64,000 nucleotides of DNA from Stenotrophobium rhamnosiphilum (GTDB lineage Bacteria; Pseudomonadota; Gammaproteobacteria; Nevskiales; Nevskiaceae). The notes under the pieces are model-generated. The model worked only from the letters and a program-made list of their open reading frames with translations, searched no databases and was not told the origin of the DNA. The translations under genes and the position numbers were made by a program. The stretch's first letter is position 1. The number at the start of each line of letters is the position of its first letter. This document shows, one piece after another, positions 39,665 through 47,774 of the stretch. The stretch is from contig NZ_QANS01000003.1 of the NCBI RefSeq assembly GCF_003052265.1, positions 558,001 to 622,000 of the forward strand, given 5' to 3'.

Positions 39665-39800
39665 TACTAAACTCCAAGAAATAAAATGCTTGGACTGTTT
39701 ATACGGGGCGTAATGATCTAGGTCAAATGATGGCTACACCACGCAGACGTAAAGGTAATGACTGTTACTTTGAGGCCATAATTTATGACTGTAGCGCCAC

Positions 39801-40604
39801 TTAATGACGGCGCTGGGGCGGGTCAATTTTGATTTCAAAAAGTGCCGGCCAGCGTTTGCCGGTGACATAAAAATGGCCTGTCCGAGTGTCATAGGCGATG
39901 CCATTGAGAACGTTGTCGAGCTCGTTCCACTTTGCTGGTTTCTTGAATAGCGTTTGCAGGCGCGATAGATCCAGCCAGTTCACAACGCGACCATCTGCGG
40001 GATCAATCACCGCGATCTTGTCGGTGAGCCAGACGTTGGCGTAAATAAATCCATTGGCTTCCTCGAGCTCATTGAGTCGCATGATCTCTTTGTCGCCATC
40101 ACGCACCGTGATTTGTCTCAGGAAGTGATAGTCGCTTCCGTCAATAAATCGCAGGATCGGCGAGCCATCGCTCATCACTAATTCCTGATCGTTATTGAAG
40201 CTCGCAAGGCCCCAGCCCTCGGTGTTGTAGTTCAAAGTGCCGAGTGGATTAAAGGCGAGGTCATAAACAAATGCAGTGTTTTCGCGCCACGTCAGTTGCA
40301 CGATTCGGTCGTGGGCAACCGCTAGGCCTTCGGCAAAAAACTGCGGTTCAATCGTGCGCGAACGGAGTGTTTTTCCAGTTTTGAGATCTTTTTCATAAAG
40401 GGCCGATTCGCCGTATTCGCCTGCACTTTCCAGCAATTTCCCTTTGTAAAAAACCAAGCCTTCGGTGTAGTGCGCAGAATCGTGTGGCAAGGTCTGGATG
40501 ACCTTGAAACCCAATAACGGCGCGGGCTTAGGTGCATCGTCGGTTTTCGCTTGAGCGGAAATTCCGAATGAAATCAGCGCTACAAAAAGCGCATTTCGCA
40601 GCAT
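39801..40604 (-). CDS. Exported glutamine cyclotransferase (QCT family)
   Basis: A 267-residue protein. The signal peptide MLRNALFVALISFGISAQA is cleaved before KTDD. The rest is a five-bladed beta-propeller of the bacterial/plant-type glutaminyl-peptide cyclotransferase family, with HDSAHYTEGLVFYKGKLLES, EPQFFAEGLAV, NELEEANGFIYANVW and VLNGIAYDTRTGHFYVTGKRWPALFE. It makes N-terminal pyroglutamate in the periplasm. I use the ATG at 40602-40604; the frame is open 25 codons upstream. Confidence 0.85.
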   Translation of the reverse strand: MLRNALFVALISFGISAQAKTDDAPKPAPLLGFKVIQTLPHDSAHYTEGLVFYKGKLLESAGEYGESALYEKDLKTGKTLRSRTIEPQFFAEGLAVAHDRIVQLTWRENTAFVYDLAFNPLGTLNYNTEGWGLASFNNDQELVMSDGSPILRFIDGSDYHFLRQITVRDGDKEIMRLNELEEANGFIYANVWLTDKIAVIDPADGRVVNWLDLSRLQTLFKKPAKWNELDNVLNGIAYDTRTGHFYVTGKRWPALFEIKIDPPQRRH

Positions 40605-40771
40605 TTGTTTTTTTAGATTGAACACGGTGTTTATATCCAATAATGCCAAAGATGTTGATTTTCTCACTTTTATAAGCAAATATTCACACCCATGGAAATA
40701 CAGCGACGTCGTGTTTCCATCGGAGCGGAAATATTTTCCGCACTTCGATTGAACATTGGAGGGCTGTCAAC

Positions 40772-40954
40772 ATGGTTGCTAAGAAGAAAGCCGCTGCAAA
40801 GAAGAAACCCGCTGCTAAGAAGGCTGTTGCCAAAAAGGCAGTTGCCAAGAAGAAGCCTACTGCGAAGGCCACGGTGAAGAAGGTTGTCGCCAAAGCTAAG
40901 AAAGCAGTTAAAAAGCTGGTCAGCAAAGCTAAATCCGCAGCCAAAAAGAAGTAA
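40772..40954 (+). CDS. Histone H1-like Lys/Ala-rich protein 1
   Basis: A 60-residue protein made almost wholly of K, A, V and P: it starts MVAKKKAAAKKKPAAKKAVA and ends AAKKK. It has the composition of bacterial histone H1-like/AlgP-type DNA-binding tails. It should bind DNA or RNA non-specifically. GGAGG lies 10 bases before the ATG. The partner gene at 42165 (minus) starts with the same MVAKKKAA and the two flank yicC. A minus-strand frame covering it (40670-41107) is a shadow of the low-complexity repeats. Confidence 0.85.
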   Translation: MVAKKKAAAKKKPAAKKAVAKKAVAKKKPTAKATVKKVVAKAKKAVKKLVSKAKSAAKKK

Positions 40955-41039
40955 GCGGATTACTGATTCTGGAACGGGCGGCCACTGCCGCCTGACTCCA
41001 AAGAATCTCGCCGTACGCAGTTTAGCGTCGGCATACCAG

Positions 41040-41070
41040 ACGGCTACCGGTTTAACGACCGCGTAGCCGT
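41040..41070. other. Long hairpin between the H1-like gene and yicC
   Basis: ACGGCTAC+CGGT (41040-41051) pairs with ACCG (41058-41061) and GTAGCCGT (41063-41070), with a single bulged C and the loop TTAACG: 12 base pairs. No U-tract follows in either direction. It may be a processing signal or the core of a small structured RNA. The 225-base gap 40955-41179 otherwise shows nothing. Confidence 0.5.
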
Positions 41071-41179
41071 TCTGCATTAAGCGGCCCTTGGCTGTTTCAA
41101 CACTCATATAGAGAGCATGGCACTCCTGCGGTTTTCGCTGGCGGCTTACAATGCGCGCCTATCAACACGGGAAGTATTC

Positions 41180-42046
41180 ATGATTCGCAGCATGACGGGC
41201 TATGCCCGCGCCGAGACACAAGCACCCTGGGGCCGGATCAGCTGGGAGCTGCGTTCAGTCAATCATCGCTATCTTGATCTGCAGCTCAAGATGCCCGAAG
41301 AGTTTCGCGCGCTCGAAAGCGAGTTGCGTGTGCAGGCTGGCGCAAAAATGTCGCGCGGCAAGGTCGAAGCCGGACTACGTTACACCCGCGAAGGCGTCAA
41401 TGCGGATGCCTTGGAACTCAATCTTGATCGTCTGCGTGGCCTCAAAGAAGCCATGGATCAGGTCACTTTTGAATTGGGCGCGACCACCACGCCGGATGCT
41501 TTGCGTGTTCTCGGGTTTCCCGGAATCGTGCGCCAAGAGCTGGCTGACTTCACGCCGCTGTTGGCCGAGGCCAAAAAACTATTTGAAGCTGCTCTGGAAG
41601 ATTTCTCTCAAACCCGCGGCCGCGAAGGCGAGCGTTTGGGCCAATTCTTAATCGAACGCTGCGTTGCGTTGGAAGGCTTGGTCAAGAAAGTGCGCGAGCG
41701 TTATCCGCTGGTCCGCGATCAGTGGGTCGAAAAGCTCAAAGCCCGCTGTGCCGATCTCGGTGTTGATGTTGAACCGCAGCGTTTGGCGCAAGAAGTTGCC
41801 ATGGCGTCTCAGCGTCTCGATATTGAAGAAGAGATGTCGCGCTTGATCAGCCATATCGCTGAAGTGCGCCAAACTTTGGCTCGCGGCGAGTCGGTTGGTC
41901 GTCGTTTGGACTTCCTGATGCAGGAACTCAATCGCGAAGCCAACACCATGTCGTCCAAATCTCAGGATGCTGAGATGACCCGTTGTGGCGTGGAAATGAA
42001 GGTCATCATCGAGCAAATGAGAGAGCAGGTTCAGAACATCGAATAA
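41180..42046 (+). CDS. yicC: YicC family RNase-adaptor/endoribonuclease
   Basis: A 288-residue protein with the N-terminal signature MIRSMTGYARAET and SWELRSVNHRYLDLQLKMPEEF, and the DUF1732 C-terminal end QELNREANTMSSKSQDAEMT. YicC proteins are linked to endoribonuclease activity and, in E. coli, to decay of the small RNA RyhB. I use the ATG at 41180; 21 codons upstream in frame are not conserved. It is often next to gmk; here gmk is 12 kb away. Confidence 0.93.
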   Translation: MIRSMTGYARAETQAPWGRISWELRSVNHRYLDLQLKMPEEFRALESELRVQAGAKMSRGKVEAGLRYTREGVNADALELNLDRLRGLKEAMDQVTFELGATTTPDALRVLGFPGIVRQELADFTPLLAEAKKLFEAALEDFSQTRGREGERLGQFLIERCVALEGLVKKVRERYPLVRDQWVEKLKARCADLGVDVEPQRLAQEVAMASQRLDIEEEMSRLISHIAEVRQTLARGESVGRRLDFLMQELNREANTMSSKSQDAEMTRCGVEMKVIIEQMREQVQNIE

Positions 42047-42066
42047 GCTATTTCCCTAGGGAAATT

Positions 42067-42117
42067 CCTCGCTCCTGCGCATCCTGCGCCCGCGAGGTAC
42101 CGTACATCCTGTACATA
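42067..42117 (-). repeat. Terminator-attached GGA element, copy B
   Basis: On the minus strand it follows the U-tract of the terminator at 42117-42148. Hairpin 1 is GTACA-GGA-TGTAC (42102-42114). The linker is GGTA (42098-42101). Hairpin 2 has outer arms CCTCGC/GCGAGG (42092-42097, 42067-42072), internal GG opposite AGGA, and inner GCGCA-GGA-TGCGC (42077-42089). The apical loop here is a bare GGA, identical in layout to hairpin 1. It lies antisense to the 3' region of yicC. Confidence 0.8.
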
Positions 42118-42148
42118 AAAAAGGCCTGAGGAAATCCTCAGGCCTTTT
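42117..42148. terminator. Bidirectional terminator between yicC and H1-like gene 2
   Basis: AAGGCCTGAGG (42121-42131) pairs perfectly with CCTCAGGCCTT (42136-42146) around AAAT. A-run on the left and T-run on the right make it usable by both convergent genes. Confidence 0.92.
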
Positions 42149-42164
42149 AATTTTGAAGCGCTAC

Positions 42165-42326
42165 TTATTTCTTCTTGGCAGCTTTCTTAGCAGCTTTCTT
42201 CTTTACAACTTTCTTAGCAGCAGCTTTCTTAGCTGGAGCCTTCTTCGCAACTTTCTTCACGGCTTTTTTCTTAGCAGCGGCCTTCTTTGCAGGGGCCTTC
42301 TTCGCAGCTTTCTTCTTAGCAACCAT
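42165..42326 (-). CDS. Histone H1-like Lys/Ala-rich protein 2
   Basis: A 53-residue protein: MVAKKKAAKKAPAKKAAAKK at the start and KKAAKKAAKKK at the end, about half lysine. Three repeats of AKKAPAKKAAAKK type are visible. The ATG at 42324-42326 is preceded by GGGAG. It shares its opening MVAKKKAA with the H1-like gene at 40772-40954, so they look like duplicates now on opposite strands around yicC. Likely nucleoid-associated. It was too short for a 60-residue cutoff and is easily missed. Confidence 0.82.
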   Translation of the reverse strand: MVAKKKAAKKAPAKKAAAKKKAVKKVAKKAPAKKAAAKKVVKKKAAKKAAKKK

Positions 42327-42450
42327 TTTCGAACTCCCATTGTGATGGAGATTTGAATCTACTCCATGTTTAACAAAGAATTCAAATCGTCAAGATTTGG
42401 CGCTTCAAAATTTTCTAAAAATTATTCCGTTCAGATGTGTTGTTCAGTGT

Positions 42451-45400
42451 TCATACCGGTTCAATGATGACGAGCAAATCTTTAGCAGCAATGGTGACGC
42501 CGGCGACGACAAGAATATCTTTGATGATGCCTTCGCGCGGTGCCGCAACAATTGTTTCCATCTTCATTGCTTCGATTGCAACGAGCGGTTCACCCTTTGC
42601 AACGCGACTTCCTTTTTGCGCGGCGATGCGAACCACCATGCCCGGCATCGGCGCGCCGATATGTGCAGGATTTCCCTCATCTGCCTTCGCACGAGCGGCT
42701 TTTGCGCCTGCTGCTCCTGCTAATGGAATGCGCACCATGCGCGGCTGTCCATTGAGTTCATAGAACAGTTTTGCGATGCCTTCTTCTTCAACATCGCTGC
42801 TGCCTTGCAGTCGAATCACGAGCGTTTTTCCGCGCTCAATATCAACACTGATTTCTTCGCGCTCGCGTAAGCCATAGAAGAATGCAGGTGTCGGCAGCGC
42901 GCTCAGTTCGCCATAAGTTTTGCGATGTTCAACGAAGTCGCGGAACACTTTTGGATACATCAAATGCGATGCGAGGTCGGTATCTGAAAGTTTCTCGCCA
43001 AGCGCTTTTTGCGCATCATTGCGCGTCTTTTCGAGATCAACCGGCGGCAAGCTGGCGCCGGGTCGGCCGACCAGTGGTGGCTTTCCTTTCAGAATTTTCT
43101 GCTGCAACTGAGCAGGAAAACCTTCCGGTGGAAAGCCGAGTTCGCCGCGCATGAGTGAGACCACGGACTCTGGAAAATCGACCGAAGTCTCTGGGCTCAA
43201 CACTTGTTCAGGTGTGAGGTTGTTGCCAACCATGAACAGCGCCATGTCGCCGACCACTTTCGAAGTTGGCGTTACTTTGACGATGTCACCGAAGAGTTTA
43301 TTGACATCGGCATAGGCCTTAGACACTTCTGGCCAACGCTGCTCTAAGCCGAGTGAACGTGCCTGCTCACGCAGGTTGGTGTACTGACCGCCTGGCATTT
43401 CATGGCGATAGACATCGGCGGTGCCGGAGCGGATATCCGCTTCGAACGGTGCGTAATAGCGACGCACGCCTTCCCAATAGTTCGACAACTGTTGCAGTGC
43501 ATCAAAGTCGATGCGTGGATCACGATCGCTGCCCGACAAGCTGGCTGCGATAGCGCCGAGATTCGGCTGTGAAGTGAGACCCGACATGCTGTCGAGTGCG
43601 CCATCTACGGCATCGCAACCCGCTTCAATCGCTGCCAACACGCTCGCGGCGCTGATGCCGCTGGTGTCATGCGTGTGGAAGTGAATCGGCAGGCCGGTTT
43701 CTTCTTTAAGTACACGTACCAGCTCACGCGCAGCGCGTGGACGGCAGATGCCGGCCATGTCTTTGATGCCCAAGATGTGCGCGCCGGATTTCTCCAGTGC
43801 CTTGGCCATCTTCACGTAGTACTGCAGGTTGTATTTGGGGCGTGCGCCGTCGAACAGATCGCCGGTGTAGCAGATCGCGGCTTCGCAGACTGCGCCGGAT
43901 TCAATCACTGCATCCATCGCCACGCGCATATTGTCGACGCTGTTCAGCGAGTCGAACACGCGGAAGATATCGATGCCGTTCTTGGCCGCCTGTTGCACGA
44001 AGTAGCGGACGACGTTGTCGGCATAGTTGGTGTAACCAACAGCATTGGCCGAGCGCAGCAGCATCTGGAACGGAATGTTCGGAATGGCCGCACGCAGCGT
44101 GCTCAGACGCTCCCATGGATCTTCCTTGAGGAAGCGCATGGCGACGTCAAACGTCGCGCCGCCCCAACATTCAACGGAGAACAACTGCGGGGCCAGACGC
44201 GCGTAATAAGGCGCAATCGCTGCCATATCGGCGCTGCGCATGCGGGTGGCGAACAGCGACTGATGCGCGTCGCGCATCGTCGTATCTGTCAGCAGTACTT
44301 TCTTCTCAGCCTTCATCCATTGCGCAAAGCCTGCTGGGCCACGTTCAATCAGCTCATCACGCATGCCGCGCGGTGGTGGCAGGGCAAGGCTGATCGGTGG
44401 CAAAGGCGGTGCAACAAAGGCGGTGTCGGGAATCTTGCGGCCCTTCATCTCCGGATTGCCGTTGACGATGACCTCGCCAATAAAGCGCAGTAGCTTGGTG
44501 GCGCGATCGCGACGCGGTGTGAAGCGGAACAGCTCCGGCGTGTTGTCGATGAATTTGGTGATGCAGGTGCCAGCGCGGAATTCTTCGTGACCGATAACGT
44601 TTTCGAGGAACTGCAGATTGGTCGAAACGCCACGGATACGGAATTCGCGCAGTGCGCGATCCATGCGATTCACGGCTTCGTCTGCGGTTGGTGCCCAAGC
44701 GGTGAGCTTGACCAGCATCGAGTCGTAGAACGGCGTAACGATAGCGCCGCCGTAAGCGGTGCCACCATCAAGACGAATGCCAAAGCCAGCTGGGCTGCGA
44801 TAGGCGGTGAGGCGACCGTGATCCGGCGTAAATCCATTCTCTGGATCTTCCGTCGTCACGCGACATTGCAGCGCGTGGCCGTCGAGTCGCACTTGATCTT
44901 GGGTTGGCAGGCCACCTTCACCGAGCTTCAAGCCTTCGGTGACGCGGATCTGTGCTTTAACGATATCCACACCGGTGACTTCTTCAGTCACCGTGTGTTC
45001 CACCTGAATGCGTGGGTTTACTTCGATGAAGTAGAACTCGCCAGTGTCGGCGTCCATCAGGAATTCGACGGTGCCTGCATGGGAGTAGCCGACCTGCTTG
45101 CACAGACGCAGCGCTGAATCGCAGAGCATCTGGCGACGTGCTTCGTCGAGATAAGGCGCAGGTGCGCGCTCAACGACTTTCTGGTTGCGGCGCTGCACCG
45201 AGCAATCGCGCTCGAACAGGTGCATCAAGTTGCCGTGCGTATCAGCCAATACCTGCACTTCAACATGGCGCGCGCGGCGAACCAGTTTTTCAACATAGAC
45301 CTCGTCGTTGCCGAAAGCGGATTTGGCTTCGCTGCGTGCCGATGCCATCTGTGGACCGAGTTCAGCTTCATTCTCAATCACGCGCATGCCACGACCGCCG

Positions 45401-45903
45401 CCGCCCCAGCTGGCTTTCATCATCACCGGGTAACCGACCTTGGCGACGATGGGTTTGCAGGCTTCTACATCCTGAGGAAGTGCGCCAGATGCCGGCAGCA
45501 CCGGCACTTTCGCGGCGATGGCCGCGGTCCGCGCTGCGACCTTGTCACCGAGCGTGCGCAAAACTGTGGAGTTCGGGCCGATAAAGCGAATGCCAGCTTC
45601 AGCGCAGGCATCGGCGAGATTGGGGTTTTCTGAGAGGAAACCGTAACCCGGGTGAATTGCATCGACATTCGCTGCTTTGGCAACGCGAATGATGTCGGCG
45701 ATATCCAAATAAGCCGCAATTGGCTTCTGACCGTTGCCGACCTTGTAGCTTTCGTCAGCCTTAAAGCGGTGCAGCGCAAAACGATCTTCGTAGGCGTAGA
45801 TCGAAACCGTGCGGATATCCATCTCGGCAGCGGCACGCATGATGCGGATCGAGATTTCGCCACGATTGGCTACGAGAATTTTTTCTATTTTTTTTGACGA
45901 CAT
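42451..45903 (-). CDS. pyc: Pyruvate carboxylase (single chain)
   Basis: A 1150-residue biotin enzyme that makes oxaloacetate from pyruvate, bicarbonate and ATP. The biotin carboxylase domain (about 1-460) has KILVANRGEISIRIMRAA, ASWGGGGRGMRV, FLMDADTGEFYFIEVNPRIQVEH-type motifs. The carboxyltransferase domain (about 530-810) has DTTMRDAHQSLFATRMR and DMAGICRPRAARELV. The C-terminal carrier domain has EAMKMET with the biotinyl lysine K1114. ATG at 45903 after GGAG. It lies directly downstream of the prp operon behind a terminator. It may supply the oxaloacetate used by PrpC. Confidence 0.97.
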   Translation of the reverse strand: MSSKKIEKILVANRGEISIRIMRAAAEMDIRTVSIYAYEDRFALHRFKADESYKVGNGQKPIAAYLDIADIIRVAKAANVDAIHPGYGFLSENPNLADACAEAGIRFIGPNSTVLRTLGDKVAARTAAIAAKVPVLPASGALPQDVEACKPIVAKVGYPVMMKASWGGGGRGMRVIENEAELGPQMASARSEAKSAFGNDEVYVEKLVRRARHVEVQVLADTHGNLMHLFERDCSVQRRNQKVVERAPAPYLDEARRQMLCDSALRLCKQVGYSHAGTVEFLMDADTGEFYFIEVNPRIQVEHTVTEEVTGVDIVKAQIRVTEGLKLGEGGLPTQDQVRLDGHALQCRVTTEDPENGFTPDHGRLTAYRSPAGFGIRLDGGTAYGGAIVTPFYDSMLVKLTAWAPTADEAVNRMDRALREFRIRGVSTNLQFLENVIGHEEFRAGTCITKFIDNTPELFRFTPRRDRATKLLRFIGEVIVNGNPEMKGRKIPDTAFVAPPLPPISLALPPPRGMRDELIERGPAGFAQWMKAEKKVLLTDTTMRDAHQSLFATRMRSADMAAIAPYYARLAPQLFSVECWGGATFDVAMRFLKEDPWERLSTLRAAIPNIPFQMLLRSANAVGYTNYADNVVRYFVQQAAKNGIDIFRVFDSLNSVDNMRVAMDAVIESGAVCEAAICYTGDLFDGARPKYNLQYYVKMAKALEKSGAHILGIKDMAGICRPRAARELVRVLKEETGLPIHFHTHDTSGISAASVLAAIEAGCDAVDGALDSMSGLTSQPNLGAIAASLSGSDRDPRIDFDALQQLSNYWEGVRRYYAPFEADIRSGTADVYRHEMPGGQYTNLREQARSLGLEQRWPEVSKAYADVNKLFGDIVKVTPTSKVVGDMALFMVGNNLTPEQVLSPETSVDFPESVVSLMRGELGFPPEGFPAQLQQKILKGKPPLVGRPGASLPPVDLEKTRNDAQKALGEKLSDTDLASHLMYPKVFRDFVEHRKTYGELSALPTPAFFYGLREREEISVDIERGKTLVIRLQGSSDVEEEGIAKLFYELNGQPRMVRIPLAGAAGAKAARAKADEGNPAHIGAPMPGMVVRIAAQKGSRVAKGEPLVAIEAMKMETIVAAPREGIIKDILVVAGVTIAAKDLLVIIEPV

Positions 45904-45946
45904 GCCGAGCTCCACCCGTTGAACGCTTTACCGCTGCAGCAAGAAG

Positions 45947-45972
45947 GGTGCCGACTCAGGCGAGTCGGCACC
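45947..45972 (-). terminator. Hairpin terminator after prpF
   Basis: GGTGCCGACTC (45962-45972 on the minus strand) pairs perfectly with GAGTCGGCACC (45947-45957) around GCCT. The following CTTCTTGCT is only weakly U-rich, so termination may be partial and pyc may receive read-through from prp. Confidence 0.75.
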
Positions 45973-45979
45973 TATTGAA

Positions 45980-47173
45980 TTAAAACGAATCGCCGGGAAC
46001 GCGGACGAAGCCTTCCATCAACACGCGTGCAGAACGCGACATGATGGCTTTCTTCACGACCCACTGGCCGTTCTCCTGCGTCGCCTGTGCGCCGACGCGC
46101 AGCGTGCCAGACGGATGGCCGAAGCGAACGGCTTCGCGAGCGCCACCGCCAGCAGCGATGTTCACCAGCGTGCCGGGAATCGCTGCAGCGGTGCCGATGG
46201 CGACCGCGGCGGTGCCCATCATCGCGTGATGCAGCTTGCCCATCGACAACGCGCGGACGTGGAGATCAATCTCCTTGGCTTTGATCTGCTTGCCGCTAGA
46301 CGAGGTGTAGTCCGTTGGTGGCGCAACAAACGCAACCTTCGGCGTGTGCTGGCGCTTGGCGGCCTCCGACACGTCTTTGATCAAGCCCATCTTCAACGCG
46401 CCATACGCACGGATCGTTTCAAAGCGAGCCAGTGCTTCAGGTTTGGTGTTGATCGCTTCGCGCAGTTCGGTGCCGGTGTAACCAATTTCGGCAGCGTTAA
46501 CGAAGATGGTCGGGATGCCCGCGTTGATCATCGTTGCCTTGAAGGTGCCGATGCCCGGCACTTCTAAATCGTCTATGAGATTGCCAGTAGGGAACATCGA
46601 ACCACCGCCGTCACCATCGCCTTCATCTGCTGGATCAAGGAATTCGATCTGCACTTCAGCAGCAGGGAAGGTCACGCCATCGAGTTCGAAGTCGCCGGTT
46701 TCCTGCACGGCGCCATTGGTGATCGGCACATGCGCGATGATGGTTTTGGAAATCTGCGTCTGCCAGATACGCACGGTGCAAATGCCGTTCTGGGGAATGC
46801 GCGAAGCATCAACCAAGCCATTGCTGATCGCGAACGAACCAACAGCGGCAGTGAGGTTGCCGCAGTTGCCGGACCAATCCACGAAGGCTTTGTCGATCGA
46901 GACCTGACCAAACATGTAGTCGACGTCGTGGTCAGCTTTGCTGCTCTTGGTGAGGATGACGGTCTTGGAAGTCGACGACGTCGCGCCGCCCATGCCATCA
47001 ATCTGCGCGCCGTAAGGATCCGGCGATCCGATGACGCGCAGCAGCAACTTGTCGCGTGCTTCGCCAGCTACCTGGCAACGCTCAGGCAGATCGCTGAGCT
47101 TGAAGAACACGCCTTTGCTGGTGCCGCCACGGATGTAGGTAGCGGGGACTTTGATTTGTGGAACGTTACTCAT
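45980..47173 (-). CDS. prpF: 2-methylaconitate cis-trans isomerase PrpF
   Basis: A 397-residue diaminopimelate-epimerase-fold protein that isomerises trans-2-methylaconitate (made by AcnD) to the cis form used by the next aconitase. The N-terminal IKVPATYIRGGTSKGVFFKLSDLP and GGATSSTSKTVIL are family marks, NCGNLTAAVG surrounds a conserved cysteine, and GHPSGTLRVGA lies at the end. prpF always accompanies the AcnD route and is absent where PrpD is used; no prpD is seen here. Confidence 0.95.
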   Translation of the reverse strand: MSNVPQIKVPATYIRGGTSKGVFFKLSDLPERCQVAGEARDKLLLRVIGSPDPYGAQIDGMGGATSSTSKTVILTKSSKADHDVDYMFGQVSIDKAFVDWSGNCGNLTAAVGSFAISNGLVDASRIPQNGICTVRIWQTQISKTIIAHVPITNGAVQETGDFELDGVTFPAAEVQIEFLDPADEGDGDGGGSMFPTGNLIDDLEVPGIGTFKATMINAGIPTIFVNAAEIGYTGTELREAINTKPEALARFETIRAYGALKMGLIKDVSEAAKRQHTPKVAFVAPPTDYTSSSGKQIKAKEIDLHVRALSMGKLHHAMMGTAAVAIGTAAAIPGTLVNIAAGGGAREAVRFGHPSGTLRVGAQATQENGQWVVKKAIMSRSARVLMEGFVRVPGDSF

Positions 47174-47193
47174 CGCATTTCTCGTAATATTTT

Positions 47194-47643
47194 TTAAGCG
47201 CCGTCAGGAATTTCTGGATTAACCAGTTGCGCCAATAGCGTCAGCGATTCTTGCCAGCCGAGATAACAAAACTCGACGGGAATCGCATCCGGAATTCCTT
47301 CTTGCACGATGTTCAGTTCGGTGCCGCAGGCGACTGCCTTCAGCGTGACGGTGACTTGCATTTGACCCGGCAGATTCGGGTCGTCGAACTGATCGTTGTA
47401 ACGAAGCAGTTCGCCCGGAATCAGTTCAAGGTAAGTGCCGCCAAAGGAATGACTGTTGCCGGTGCTGAAATTGGTGAACGACATCTTGTGGCCACCACCA
47501 ACGCGCGCATCCATGTGATGCACTTTGCCGGTGAAGCCATGCGGTGGCAGCCACTTCACCATCGCATCAGGATCAAGGAAGGCTTTGTAAACGCGTGCGG
47601 GCGGTGCGTTTAAAACGCGGTGGAGTTTAACGGTGCCGGTCAT
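47194..47643 (-). CDS. SRPBCC/AHSA1-domain protein
   Basis: A 149-residue helix-grip protein. VLNAPPARVYKAFLDPDAMVKWLPPHGFTG is the typical AHSA1 opening, followed by VGGGHKMSFTNF, GGTYLELIPGELLRY and the closing helix YLGWQESLTLLAQLV. These proteins bind hydrophobic ligands or client proteins; here no ligand can be named. I use the ATG at 47641-47643 (GGAG seven bases upstream). It lies inside the prp operon between acnD and prpF. This is not a standard prp gene, so it is either a passenger or a local accessory factor. Confidence 0.85.
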   Translation of the reverse strand: MTGTVKLHRVLNAPPARVYKAFLDPDAMVKWLPPHGFTGKVHHMDARVGGGHKMSFTNFSTGNSHSFGGTYLELIPGELLRYNDQFDDPNLPGQMQVTVTLKAVACGTELNIVQEGIPDAIPVEFCYLGWQESLTLLAQLVNPEIPDGA

Positions 47644-47680
47644 ATTCAATCTCCGTCTAGTTACGTTAAAACCTAAAACC

Positions 47681-47766
47681 GTAGGGTGGGTTAGACGCGC
47701 TTTATGCGTCGTAACCCGCCGTTTGCGAAAGGCGGGTTACGCGATGAAGCCGCTAACCCGCCCTAC
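47681..47766. repeat. Dispersed palindromic repeat, copy 2 (86 bp)
   Basis: It shares the ends GTAGGGTGGGTTAG and CTAACCCGCCCTAC with the copy at 13038-13121. Its centre has a perfect stem CGTAACCCGCC/GGCGGGTTACG around GTTTGCGAAA. It lies between acnD and the SRPBCC gene, and ends 9 bases before the acnD stop region. Confidence 0.82.
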
Positions 47767-47774
47767 GTTTTTAC

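Noticed and set aside
40670-41107. 145-codon frame on the minus strand over H1-like gene 1
   Set aside because: The C-terminal part is the antisense of AAG/GCT repeats (Leu/Phe/Ser-rich). The plus-strand gene has a good ribosome site and a known composition class.
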